Assembly: GCF_014647675.1 (NCBI RefSeq)
Contig: NZ_BMPQ01000047.1
Location: 16,324-54,243, forward strand
Source: Streptomyces flaveus
GTDB taxonomy: Bacteria > Actinomycetota > Actinomycetes > Streptomycetales > Streptomycetaceae
DNA length: 37,920 nt
Direction of reading: 5' to 3'
The position numbers and the translations under genes are program-made. Positions 8,332-16,898 of the stretch are shown one piece after another. The notes beneath the pieces are model-generated. The model worked only from the letters and a program-made list of their open reading frames with translations. It was not told where the DNA came from and searched no databases. How positions within the stretch are numbered: position 1 is the first letter of the stretch; each line of letters starts with the position of its first letter.

Positions 8332-10832
8332 GCCTTCACCTCCTTGGGGGCTTCGGGAGCGAGCGTCGCCGGGCCGATGCGGACGAGGTCACCGGGGAGC
8401 GCGCCCGTGTCGGAAGCGACGCCTCCCCCGGCGGAGTTCAGCGGGAGCCACACCACGCGGTCGGGCATCTCCGTGATCTGCAGCGGGAATTCGACGACTC
8501 CGGAGGGACCGGTCACGGCCAGTACATCGCCGTCCTTGACACCGGCCTCGGCTGCCGTGGCGGGCGACACGCGCGCGCGTGCGGCATGCCGGGTCCCGGC
8601 GAGCGCCTCGTCGCCCTCCTGGAGGCGGCCCTGGTCGAGCAGCAGCCGGTGCCCGGCGAGCACGGCCTCCCCGGCGGCGGGGCGCGGCAGTTCGGCCGCT
8701 GTCTGACGGGACTCGGTGGCCCGCGCCCCGTCCCAGGCGCCGAGCCGGTCGAGTTCCACGCGCGCGGTGCGCAGGTCGGGCAGTCCCAGGTGTACGTCCA
8801 TGGCGTCCGCGAGCATCTGCAGCACGCGGGCGTCGGCCGGTGCCAGACGGCGGGTCATCTGGTCGGGCTTGAGCGCCGCCTCGAAGGACCGTGCCCGGCC
8901 CTCCCAGTTGAGGAAGGTGCCCGCCTTCTCCACGACCGCGGCGACGGGGAGGACGACATCCGCGTGCTCGGTGACCTCACTGGGACGCAGTTCGAGCGAC
9001 ACCAGGAAGCCCACTTCGGACAGTGCCGCACGCGCGCGTGCCGGATCGGGCAGGTCCGCGACCTCGACGCCGGCCACGACGAGCGCGGCCAGTTCACCGG
9101 TGGCGGCGGCCTCGACGATCTGGCCCGTGTCGCGGCCGTACCGGAGCGGGAGTTCGGAGACTCCCCAGGCCGCGGCGACCTCGACCCGCGCGCGCGAGTC
9201 GGTGGCCGGACGCCCGCCCGGCAGCAGCGAGGGCAGCGCGCCTGCCTCGATGGCGCCGCGCTCCCCGGCCCTGCGCGGGATCCACACCAGTTCGGCGCCG
9301 GTCGCGGAGGCGGCCCGTACGGCGGCGGTGAGCCCGCCCGCCACTGCGGCCAGCCGCTCCCCGACGACGATCACGGCACCCTCGGCTCGCAACGCCTCGG
9401 AGGCCGTCGCGCCGTCGCCCTCCAGGCCGACGCCGGACGCGAGCGCGTCGAGCCACTTGGTCTCGGTGCCGGGCGCGGCGGGCAGCAGCGTGCCGCCCGC
9501 CTTCTCCAGTCCGCGGGTCGCGTGCGTGGCGAGCGCGAACGTCTTCTGTCCGTGCCCCCGCCAGGCCTTGCGCAGCCGCAGGAAGACCCCGGGCACCTCC
9601 TCCTCGGCCTCGATGCCGACGAGCAGGACGGCGGGCGCCTTCTCCAGAGAGGTGTACGTGACGCCCGTACCGTCGAGGTCCCGGCCGCGTCCGGCGACCC
9701 GGGAGGCCAGGAAGTCGGCCTCCTCGCCGCTGTGCACGCGCGCGCGGAAGTCGATGTCGTTGGTGTCGAGGGCCACGCGCGCGAACTTGCTGTACGCGTA
9801 GGCGTCTTCGACGGTCAGCCGGCCCCCGGTCAGGACACCGGTCCTGGAGCGGGCCGCCAACAGCCCCTCGGCCGCCGCCGAAAGGGCCTCGGGCCACGAA
9901 GCGGGCTCCAGCTCACCGGATTCACCCCGCACCAGAGGCATCGTCAGGCGGTCTCGCTGCTGTGCGTACCGGAAGCCGAACCGCCCCTTGTCGCACATCC
10001 ACTCCTCGTTGACTTCGGGGTCGGGAGCCGCGAGCCGCCGCATGACCTTGCCGCGCCGGTGGTCGGTACGGGTCGCGCAGCCGCCGGAGCAGTGCTCGCA
10101 CACCGAGGGCGAGGAGACGAGGTCGAAGGGACGCGAGCGGAAGCGGTACGCCGCCGATGTCAGCGCGCCCACCGGGCAGATCTGGATGGTGTTCCCCGAG
10201 AAGTACGACTCGAAGGGGTCGCCCTCTCCGGTGCCGACCTGCTGGAGTGCGCCCCGTTCGAGCAGCTCGATCATCGGGTCACCCGCGACCTGGTTGCTGA
10301 ACCGGGTGCACCGGGCGCACAGCACGCACCGCTCACGGTCGAGCAGCACCTGGGACGAGATCGGGACGGGCTTCTCGAACGTCCGCTTCTTGCCCTCGAA
10401 GCGGGACTCGGCGTTGCCGTGCGACATGGCCTGGTTCTGCAGGGGGCACTCGCCGCCCTTGTCGCAGACCGGGCAGTCCAGCGGGTGGTTGATGAGCAGC
10501 AGCTCCATCACACCCTTCTGGGCCTTCTCGGCGACAGGAGAGGTGAGATGGGTCTTGACGACCATGCCGTCCGTGCAGGTGATCGTGCAGGACGCCATGG
10601 GCTTGCGCTGGCCCTCGACCTCGACGATGCACTGGCGGCAGGCGCCTGCCGGGTCGAGGAGCGGGTGGTCGCAGAAGCGGGGGATCTCGATGCCGAGCTG
10701 TTCGGCGGCGCGGATGACCAGGGTGCCCTTGGGCACGCTGATCTCGATGCCGTCGATGGTCAGCGAGACGAGATCTTCCGGCGGAACCGCCGCCTCTCCG
10801 CCCCCGGAGGGAGCGCTGGTGGTCACAGTCAT
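8328..10832 (-). CDS. nuoG: NADH-quinone oxidoreductase subunit G
   Basis: NuoG is the large iron-sulphur subunit of the peripheral arm. The 834-residue protein has an N-terminal [2Fe-2S] site (C54, C65, C68, C82), an HxxxCxxCxxxxxC site (H116, C120, C123, C129) and a CVLCARC ferredoxin-like site (C168, C171, C174, with a later CPVG cysteine). A molybdopterin-oxidoreductase-like region follows, starting with CEHCSGGC and WMCDKGRFG, so the off-path N7 cluster seems to be kept. The start is the ATG overlapping the nuoF stop (ATGA, 10829-10832), beginning MTVTTSAPSGGG. The C-terminal half is Ala-rich and more divergent, as usual for this subunit. Confidence 0.96.
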   Translation of the reverse strand: MTVTTSAPSGGGEAAVPPEDLVSLTIDGIEISVPKGTLVIRAAEQLGIEIPRFCDHPLLDPAGACRQCIVEVEGQRKPMASCTITCTDGMVVKTHLTSPVAEKAQKGVMELLLINHPLDCPVCDKGGECPLQNQAMSHGNAESRFEGKKRTFEKPVPISSQVLLDRERCVLCARCTRFSNQVAGDPMIELLERGALQQVGTGEGDPFESYFSGNTIQICPVGALTSAAYRFRSRPFDLVSSPSVCEHCSGGCATRTDHRRGKVMRRLAAPDPEVNEEWMCDKGRFGFRYAQQRDRLTMPLVRGESGELEPASWPEALSAAAEGLLAARSRTGVLTGGRLTVEDAYAYSKFARVALDTNDIDFRARVHSGEEADFLASRVAGRGRDLDGTGVTYTSLEKAPAVLLVGIEAEEEVPGVFLRLRKAWRGHGQKTFALATHATRGLEKAGGTLLPAAPGTETKWLDALASGVGLEGDGATASEALRAEGAVIVVGERLAAVAGGLTAAVRAASATGAELVWIPRRAGERGAIEAGALPSLLPGGRPATDSRARVEVAAAWGVSELPLRYGRDTGQIVEAAATGELAALVVAGVEVADLPDPARARAALSEVGFLVSLELRPSEVTEHADVVLPVAAVVEKAGTFLNWEGRARSFEAALKPDQMTRRLAPADARVLQMLADAMDVHLGLPDLRTARVELDRLGAWDGARATESRQTAAELPRPAAGEAVLAGHRLLLDQGRLQEGDEALAGTRHAARARVSPATAAEAGVKDGDVLAVTGPSGVVEFPLQITEMPDRVVWLPLNSAGGGVASDTGALPGDLVRIGPATLAPEAPKEVKA

Positions 10833-12184
10833 GCGTTCACCTCCGCGTGCTTGTCCTTGTCGGCCCAGGCCGTCGACTTCGCCGGATCGAAGGGACAGCC
10901 CCGACCGGTGATGTGCTCCTCGTACTCCTCGCGGAAGTACTTGAGGGAGGAGAAGATCGGCGAGGCGGCGCCGTCGCCGAGGGCACAGAAGGACTTGCCG
11001 TTGATGTTGTCGGCGATGTCGTTCAGCTTGTCGAGGTCGGACATGACGCCCTTGCCGGCCTCGATGTCGCGCAGCAACTGCACGAGCCAGTACGTCCCTT
11101 CGCGGCAGGGCGTGCACTTGCCGCAGGACTCATGGGCGTAGAACTCCGTCCACCGCGTCACCGCCCGCACGACACACGTCGTCTCGTCGAAGCACTGCAG
11201 AGCTTTGGTGCCGAGCATGGAACCCGCGGCAGCCACTCCTTCGTAGTCAAGAGGGACGTCGAGGTGCTCGTCGGTGAACATCGGTGTCGAAGAGCCGCCC
11301 GGCGTCCAGAACTTGAGCCGGTGCCCTGGCCGCATCCCGCCGCTCATGTCGAGCAGCTGGCGCAGCGTGATGCCGAGCGGCGCCTCGTACTGGCCGGGAC
11401 GTGCGACATGGCCGCTGAGCGAGTAGAGCGTGAAGCCTGGGGACTTCTCGCTGCCCATCGACCTGAACCATTCCTTGCCTTTGTGGAGAATCGCGGGAAC
11501 TGACGCGATCGACTCGACGTTATTTACAACAGTCGGGCACGCGTAGAGCCCCGCGACAGCAGGAAAGGGGGGACGAAGTCGCGGCTGGCCACGGCGGCCC
11601 TCGAGCGAGTCGAGCAGTGCGGTCTCCTCACCACAGATGTACGCGCCCGCGCCCGCGTGCACGGTGACCTGGAGGTCGAGTCCGCTGCCCAGGATGTTCT
11701 CGCCGAGGTATCCCGCCGCATACGCCTCCCGGACTGCCTCGTGCAGCCGCCTCAGCACGGGGACAACTTCACCGCGCAGATAGATGAAGGCATGCGAAGA
11801 CCGGATCGCGTAACAGGCGATCACGATGCCCTCGATGAGGCTATGCGGGTTCGCGAAGAGAAGCGGGATGTCCTTGCAGGTGCCCGGTTCCGATTCGTCG
11901 GCGTTGACAACTAGATAGTGAGGCTTGCCGTCGCCCTGCGGGATGAATTGCCACTTCATGCCCGTGGGGAATCCCGCGCCGCCACGTCCACGCAGACCGG
12001 AGTCCTTCACGTACGCGATGAGGTCGTCCGGCGACATGGCCAGCGCCTTGCGGAGCCCCTCGTACCCCTCGTGCCTTCGGTACACGTCCAGCGTCCAGGA
12101 CTTGTCCTCGTCCCAGAAGGCCGACAGCACGGGTGAGAGCAGCTTCTCCGGGCTGGTGTCTTTGATCTCGGCTGCCAAGGTCAT
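10829..12184 (-). CDS. nuoF: NADH-quinone oxidoreductase subunit F (NADH/FMN site)
   Basis: NuoF binds NADH and FMN and is the electron entry point of complex I. The 451-residue protein has the glycine-rich nucleotide/flavin motif GRGGAGFPTGMKW (66-78), the NADESEPGTCKD segment (95-105), and the N3 [4Fe-4S] ligands CGKCTPC (C354, C357, C360) plus C400. Two starts are possible. A GTG at 12187 overlaps the nuoE stop; the ATG at 12184 gives the arrangement TGATG. I use the ATG. The difference is one residue. Confidence 0.96.
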   Translation of the reverse strand: MTLAAEIKDTSPEKLLSPVLSAFWDEDKSWTLDVYRRHEGYEGLRKALAMSPDDLIAYVKDSGLRGRGGAGFPTGMKWQFIPQGDGKPHYLVVNADESEPGTCKDIPLLFANPHSLIEGIVIACYAIRSSHAFIYLRGEVVPVLRRLHEAVREAYAAGYLGENILGSGLDLQVTVHAGAGAYICGEETALLDSLEGRRGQPRLRPPFPAVAGLYACPTVVNNVESIASVPAILHKGKEWFRSMGSEKSPGFTLYSLSGHVARPGQYEAPLGITLRQLLDMSGGMRPGHRLKFWTPGGSSTPMFTDEHLDVPLDYEGVAAAGSMLGTKALQCFDETTCVVRAVTRWTEFYAHESCGKCTPCREGTYWLVQLLRDIEAGKGVMSDLDKLNDIADNINGKSFCALGDGAASPIFSSLKYFREEYEEHITGRGCPFDPAKSTAWADKDKHAEVNA

Positions 12185-13047
12185 CACTCCCCCTCCTCGG
12201 AGACCGGGCCCGCAGGATGCGCGGGGTCGGAGGCCGAGGTTCGCTGCGGCGCGTCATGCGAGCTGAGGTGCTCGGCGGGCGGCTGGTCCTGCGGACCACC
12301 GGAGGCCCGCGGGTGCACCACGCGCGCGGGAGTCGTCTCGCCCTTCGCCAGCCGGAGGCCGGTCAGTGAGGCCGGTCCGGCGCTGCCGCCCGCCTCGACG
12401 GCTCCGGGGCGCTCGTCGGGGAATCCGGCCAGGACCCGTGCGGTCTCCTTGAACGTGCACATGGGGGCGCCGCGCGTCGGTTCGACCTGTGCTCCCGCGC
12501 GCAGGTCGTCCACTAGGCGCTTCGCGGTTTGCACGGTCTGGTTGTCGAAGAACTCCCAGTTGACCATCACGACCGGTGCGAAGTCGCAGGCCGCGTTGCA
12601 CTCGATGTGCTCCAGGGTGACCTTGCCGTCATCGGTGGTCTCGCCGTTGCCGACACCGAGGTGGTCCTGGAGGGCCTCGAAGATCGCGTCGCCACCCATC
12701 ACCGCGCACAGGGTGTTGGTACAGACGCCCACCTGGTAGTCACCGGAGGGCTTGCGCCGGTACATGGTGTAGAAGGTGGCGACCGCGGTGACCTCGGCCG
12801 TGGTCAGGTCCAGCATGTCGGCGCAGAACTGCATGCCGGTGCGCGTGACATGGCCCTCCTCCGACTGCACGAGATGCAGCAACGGCAGGAGGGCGGACCG
12901 GGAGTCCGGGTAGCGGGCGATGACCTCGCGCGCGTCGGCTTCGAGCCGGGCTCGAACGTCGTCCGGGTAGTCGGGCGCGGGCAGTTGGGGCATGCCCAGG
13001 CTGACGCCCTGTGCCTGTACGCCCTGCTCGGAAGGAGTGGTGGTCAC
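12184..13047 (-). CDS. nuoE: NADH-quinone oxidoreductase subunit E ([2Fe-2S])
   Basis: NuoE is the thioredoxin-fold [2Fe-2S] subunit (cluster N1a) that sits beside NuoF. The four ligands are visible as CTNTLC (C109, C114) and CNAAC (C150, C154). The GTG start lies in a GTGA overlap with the nuoD stop, giving 287 residues. The core family is about 160-190 residues. The remaining C-terminal 90-100 residues are rich in Pro, Gly, Ser and His and look unstructured, a tail not needed for the cluster. The open frame runs further upstream inside nuoD, but that is not a plausible start. Confidence 0.95.
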   Translation of the reverse strand: MTTTPSEQGVQAQGVSLGMPQLPAPDYPDDVRARLEADAREVIARYPDSRSALLPLLHLVQSEEGHVTRTGMQFCADMLDLTTAEVTAVATFYTMYRRKPSGDYQVGVCTNTLCAVMGGDAIFEALQDHLGVGNGETTDDGKVTLEHIECNAACDFAPVVMVNWEFFDNQTVQTAKRLVDDLRAGAQVEPTRGAPMCTFKETARVLAGFPDERPGAVEAGGSAGPASLTGLRLAKGETTPARVVHPRASGGPQDQPPAEHLSSHDAPQRTSASDPAHPAGPVSEEGE

Positions 13048-14366
13048 CGGTCGACGCCTCCCATCACGGGGTCGATGGACGCGACGGCGACGATGACGTC
13101 GGCGACCTGGCCGCCCTCGCACATCGCCGCCATGGCCTGCAGATTGGTGAAGGACGGGTCGCGGTAGTGGACCCGGTAGGGGCGGGTGCCGCCGTCGGAC
13201 ACGGCATGCACCCCGAGTTCGCCCTTGGGCGACTCGACGGCGGCGTACGCCTGGCCGGGCGGGACCCTGAAGCCCTCGGTCACCAGCTTGAAGTGGTGGA
13301 TCAGGGCCTCCATGGAGGTGCCCATGATCTGCTTGATGTGGTCGAGGGAGTTGCCCAGGCCGTCCGGGCCGAGGGCCAGCTGTGCGGGCCAGGCGATCTT
13401 CTTGTCGGCGACCATGACCGGCCCGGGCTCCAGCCGGTCCAGGCACTGCTCGATGATCCGCAGCGACTGGCGCATCTCCTCCAGGCGGATCAGGAAGCGC
13501 CCGTACGCGTCGCAGGTGTCGGCGGTCGGGACGTCGAAGTCGTACGTCTCGTAGCCGCAGTACGGCTGCGCCTTGCGCAGGTCGTGCGGGAGGCCGGCCG
13601 AGCGGAGGATCGGGCCGGTGGCACCGAGGGCCATGCAGCCGGCCAGGTCGAGGTAGCCGATGTCCTGCATACGGGCCTTGAAGACGGGGTTCCCGGTGGC
13701 GAGCTTGTCGTACTCGGGAAGGTTCTTCTTCATCTTCTTCACGAACTCGCGGATCTGGTCCACCGCGCCCGGCGGCAGGTCCTGGGCGAGGCCGCCGGGC
13801 CGGATGTACGCGTGGTTCATGCGCAGGCCGGTGATCAACTCGTAGATGTCGAGAACGAGTTCACGATCACGGAAGCCGTAGATCATGATCGTGGTGGCGC
13901 CGAGTTCCATGCCGCCGGTGGCGATGCACACCAGGTGCGAGGAGAGCCGGTTCAGCTCCATCAGGAGCACGCGGATGATGGAGGCGCGGTCGGGGACCTG
14001 GTCCTCGATGCCGAGGAGCTTCTCGACGGCGAGGCAGTACCCGGTCTCGTTGAAGAACGAGGTCAGGTAGTCCATGCGCGTCACGAAGGTCGTGCCCTGT
14101 GTCCACGTGCGGAACTCGAGGTTCTTCTCGATGCCGGTGTGCAGATAACCGATTCCGCAGCGGGCCTCGGTGACCGTCTCGCCGTCGATCTCCAGGATCA
14201 GCCGGAGCACGCCGTGGGTGGACGGATGCTGCGGGCCCATGTTGACGACGATGCGCTCGTCGTCGGCCCGGGCCGCGGTCTGGACGACCTCGTCCCAGTC
14301 GCCACCAGTGACGGTGTAGACGGTGCCCTCGGTGGTTTCGCGGGCAGCTGCTGACTGCGTGCTCAT
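13044..14366 (-). CDS. nuoD: NADH-quinone oxidoreductase subunit D
   Basis: NuoD (49-kDa type) lines the quinone-binding cavity near cluster N2. The 440-residue protein has the beta-hairpin motif MGPQHPSTHGVLRL (43-56), whose histidines contact the quinone head group. It also has the hydrogenase-like core and the C-terminal DPVMGGVDR end typical of the family. It starts at ATG overlapping the nuoC stop (14363-14366) and ends overlapping nuoE. NuoC and NuoD are separate proteins here, unlike the fused NuoCD of E. coli. Confidence 0.97.
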   Translation of the reverse strand: MSTQSAAARETTEGTVYTVTGGDWDEVVQTAARADDERIVVNMGPQHPSTHGVLRLILEIDGETVTEARCGIGYLHTGIEKNLEFRTWTQGTTFVTRMDYLTSFFNETGYCLAVEKLLGIEDQVPDRASIIRVLLMELNRLSSHLVCIATGGMELGATTIMIYGFRDRELVLDIYELITGLRMNHAYIRPGGLAQDLPPGAVDQIREFVKKMKKNLPEYDKLATGNPVFKARMQDIGYLDLAGCMALGATGPILRSAGLPHDLRKAQPYCGYETYDFDVPTADTCDAYGRFLIRLEEMRQSLRIIEQCLDRLEPGPVMVADKKIAWPAQLALGPDGLGNSLDHIKQIMGTSMEALIHHFKLVTEGFRVPPGQAYAAVESPKGELGVHAVSDGGTRPYRVHYRDPSFTNLQAMAAMCEGGQVADVIVAVASIDPVMGGVDR

Positions 14367-15108
14367 GAGTAGGACCTCCGCTGGTCCGGAGCCGGGATCT
14401 GGGCGCCCTTGTACTCGACGGGGATGCCGCCGAGGGGGTAGTCCTTGCGCTGCGGGAAGCCCTGCCAGTCGTCCGGCATCATGATCCGTGTCAGGGCCGG
14501 GTGGCCGTCGAAGACGATGCCGAAGAAGTCGTACGTCTCGCGCTCGTGCCAGTCGTTCGTCGGATAGACGGAGACCAGGGACGGGATGTGCGGCTCACTG
14601 TCCGGAGCACTGACTTCGAGGCGGATCAGCCGGTTGTGGGTGATCGAGCGCAGGTGGTAGACGGCGTGCAGCTCGCGGCCCTTGTCGCCGGGGTAGTGGA
14701 CCCCGCTCACCCCCGTGCACAGCTCGAAGCGGAGCGCCGGGTCGTCGCGCAGGGTCTGCGCGACACGGACCAGGTGCTCGCGTTCGATGTGGAAGGTGAT
14801 CTCGTCGCGGTCGACGATCGTCTTCTCGATGGCGTTCTCGGGGACGAGTCCCTGTTCCTCCAGGGCGCCCTCCAGTTCGTCGGCGACCTCGTCGAACCAG
14901 CCGCCGTACGGGCGGCCGGCGGGCCCGGGCAGCCGGACAGAGCGGACCAGGCCGCCGTAGCCGGAGGTGTCGCCGCCGTTGTTGGCGCCGAACATGCCGC
15001 GCTGGACGCGGATCTCCTCGCCCTGGTCGCCGCGCTGGCCGGGGAGGTTGGAAGCGGCCAGGTCCTTCTCGGGGTTGACCCCGTTGCTGCCTTTGTCGTT
15101 CGCGTCGC

Positions 15109-15112
<4 letters not shown>
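14363..15112 (-). CDS. nuoC: NADH-quinone oxidoreductase subunit C
   Basis: NuoC (30-kDa type) is a structural subunit of the peripheral arm. The family signature is at residues 190-226 (ERETYDFFGIVFDGHP, then PDDWQGFPQRKDYPLGG). The GTG start overlaps the nuoB stop in GTGA, giving 249 residues. The first 70 residues are Gly/Asn-rich and poorly conserved, an N-terminal extension usual in Streptomyces. The frame stays open upstream into nuoB but has no better start. Confidence 0.96.
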
Positions 15113-15663
<551 letters not shown>

Positions 15664-15695
15664 GCTCAGTGGCTCCTCTGTCCCCTATCCGGGGT

Positions 15696-16055
15696 TCAGT
15701 CCCATTCCAGGCCGCCGCGCCGCCATACGTACGCGTACGCGACGAAGACGGTGAGCACGAAGAGCAGCATCTCCACGAGCCCGAATACCCCAAGGGCGTC
15801 GAAGGTGACGGCCCAGGGATAGAGGAAGACGATCTCGATATCGAAAATGATGAAGAGCATCGCCGTCAGGTAGTACTTGATGGGGAACCGCCCGCCGCCG
15901 GCCGGCGTGGGGGTCGGCTCGATACCGCACTCGTAAGCCTCGAGCTTGGCCCGGTTGTACCGCTTTGGACCGATAAGCGTGGCCATGACCACGGAGAAGA
16001 TCGCAAAGCCTGCCCCGAGGGCTCCCAGTACGAGGATGGGCGCATACGCGTTCAC
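15696..16055 (-). CDS. nuoA: NADH-quinone oxidoreductase subunit A
   Basis: NuoA (ND3-like) is a three-helix subunit at the junction of the two arms of complex I and the first gene of the operon. The 119 residues include the conserved loop YECGIEP, whose Cys marks the active/deactive transition loop, and LFIIFDIEIVFLYPWAV. The start is GTG with GAGGAGCG repeated upstream. The long leader to its right holds the regulatory features listed separately. Confidence 0.97.
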   Translation of the reverse strand: MNAYAPILVLGALGAGFAIFSVVMATLIGPKRYNRAKLEAYECGIEPTPTPAGGGRFPIKYYLTAMLFIIFDIEIVFLYPWAVTFDALGVFGLVEMLLFVLTVFVAYAYVWRRGGLEWD

Positions 16056-16092
16056 CGCTCCTCGCTCCTCTCAGTCGGCATTGACTGCTTGC

Positions 16093-16122
16093 GGGGGTCC
16101 CCCCGGCCGGAGGCTGGGGAGG
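16093..16122 (-). repeat. hairpin in the nuo leader
   Basis: The sequence GGTCCCCCCGGCCGGAGGC followed by TGGGGAGG can fold with TCCCC (16098-16102) pairing with GGGGA (16116-16120). On the transcribed minus strand it lies about 35 bases upstream of the nuoA start. It resembles a GC-rich hairpin often seen between Streptomyces genes. Whether it affects nuo translation or transcript processing cannot be told from sequence. Confidence 0.45.
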
Positions 16123-16150
16123 TTCGTCGGACTTCGCCCGCCCCACGAAG

Positions 16151-16199
16151 CTCACAGGCTCCGTCAGCTTCCCGAGACTCACAAGCCCCGTGCGGCTTC
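16151..16199 (-). repeat. two imperfect direct repeats in the nuo leader
   Basis: The segments 16151-16171 and 16178-16199 both read CTCACA, then a GGCTCCGT/AGCCCCGT core, and end in GCTTC; roughly 18 of 22 positions agree. Each copy has partly self-complementary ends (for example AAGCC and GGCTT in the second). They lie in the transcribed leader of nuoA, just downstream of the Rex-like site. Function unknown. Confidence 0.5.
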
Positions 16200-16215
16200 A
16201 CGAAGATCGCGTACA

Positions 16216-16231
16216 TGTGAAGCAGGTCACA
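16216..16231. promoter_or_regulatory. probable Rex operator (ROP) of the nuo operon
   Basis: The 16-mer TGTGAAGCAGGTCACA is an inverted repeat with half sites TGTGAA and GTCACA. It matches the Rex consensus TGTGAACGCGTTCACA in 11 of the 12 half-site positions. Rex is the actinobacterial NADH/NAD+ sensor, and nuoA-N is, as far as I recall, one of its S. coelicolor targets. The site is 160 bases upstream of nuoA and falls about +10 to +25 from the TSS predicted from the TAAGAT box, a position suited to repression. Confidence 0.7.
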
Positions 16232-16247
16232 AGCCCAACTGCCACGC

Positions 16248-16253
16248 ATCTTA
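16248..16253 (-). promoter_or_regulatory. possible -10 box of the nuo promoter
   Basis: On the minus strand the hexamer TAAGAT fits the Streptomyces HrdB-type TAnnnT -10 element. No good TTGACA-like -35 is found 17-18 bases upstream (CGCAGA), so an activator may be needed; a CRP-like half palindrome overlaps that zone. Initiation would fall near 16241, giving a leader of about 185 bases. Confidence 0.35.
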
Positions 16254-16265
16254 TGCCCGCCGGTC

Positions 16266-16281
16266 TGTGATCTGCGACACG
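16266..16281. promoter_or_regulatory. CRP/FNR-type palindrome-like site upstream of nuo
   Basis: TGTGATCTGCGACACG contains GTG-N6-GA-CAC, similar to the GTG(N)6GNCAC pattern I recall for Streptomyces Crp. It would be centred about 32 bases upstream of the inferred nuo start site. The right half departs from the ideal TCACA, so this is a weaker candidate than the site at 16644. Confidence 0.35.
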
Positions 16282-16643
16282 GGGTACGACAACGCCTTTG
16301 TGATCTCCACCACCTGGCGATCGATCATGAAGTCGGAGGCGCAGTGACCTTCGCTCAGGAGGCGTCCGAGTGATCACCAGAAGTGACAATTTCGCTCGTT
16401 AACGCAGGTCCAGCAGTGCGGCCCATTACCAAGAGGCTGCAGCCACAAGCAAATTGGCGCTGGACACCAACGCTTGCTAGAGGAGCTCGTTCACACCTCG
16501 GGGGGAGTTGGGCCACCGGTGTGGACAGACGGGAGTGCGTGCATCCGTTCACGAACGGAACACGAACTTGAGATCCGACTGAGACACAAGAGTTGTCGCG
16601 GATCCGGCTGGCGTGTGCGACGCATCCGCCACAGCGGCCGCTC
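16282..16643. other. non-coding stretch between nuo and the NlpC/P60 gene
   Basis: No convincing gene is seen here on either strand; the short open frames are Arg/Pro/Thr-rich without codon bias. It contains a GTGATCAC octamer palindrome near 16370 and a small CCGTTC-AC-GAACGG hairpin at 16545-16558. The base composition is less GC-rich than the flanking genes, as expected for a divergent promoter region. Confidence 0.6.
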
Positions 16644-16659
16644 CGTGACCTGCGTCACA
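16644..16659. promoter_or_regulatory. CRP-like operator upstream of the NlpC/P60 gene
   Basis: CGTGACCTGCGTCACA has perfect half sites GTGA and TCAC separated by six bases. It fits the mycobacterial/streptomycete Crp pattern, and it also resembles the nuo Rex site (14 of 16 bases equal to the minus-strand reading of 16216-16231). It lies about 45 bases upstream of a possible promoter for the cell-wall hydrolase gene. Crp rather than Rex seems more likely because the Rex-specific inner A and T are missing. Confidence 0.5.
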
Positions 16660-16686
16660 CTCGAGGCCGGTGCGCACAAACGGGGC

Positions 16687-16716
16687 TTGGCCATCGGCCT
16701 CAACGAATGGTAGGCG
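16687..16716 (+). promoter_or_regulatory. possible promoter of the NlpC/P60 gene
   Basis: TTGGCC (16687-16692) and TAGGCG (16711-16716) are separated by 18 bases, close to the HrdB pattern TTGACA-N18-TAGGnT. A second candidate nearer the gene is TTGAAG (16861-16866), 18 bases, TACCGG (16885-16890), which would start transcription at about the ATG. Either may be used. Confidence 0.35.
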
Positions 16717-16898
16717 GCGGGCAATTCGGACGTAATGCGAAAAGGCCTTGTTCAGGAGCCCGGTGGGCGGTGTCCGCTATGCCCGATACGGCGTCAATAA
16801 AGAACGCCGCGCCCGGGATTTTGGCGGCCCATTGAACAACTGTGGCGCACCACACGTTTCTTGAAGATATGGAGGAGCCCCTGATACCGGTTGGACTC

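Noticed and set aside
8586..11141. 851-residue plus-strand open frame opposite nuoG
   Set aside because: It has no recognisable domain, is Arg/Gly-rich and lies exactly opposite a complete nuoG with all cluster ligands.
16383..16571. Short plus-strand open frame of 62 codons in the nuo-NlpC/P60 gap
   Set aside because: No ribosome site, no codon bias and no family resemblance.
16717..16898. c-di-AMP (ydaO-type) riboswitch ahead of the NlpC/P60 gene
   Set aside because: Such RNAs often precede actinobacterial wall hydrolases, but I could not find the conserved core or a convincing pseudoknot here.
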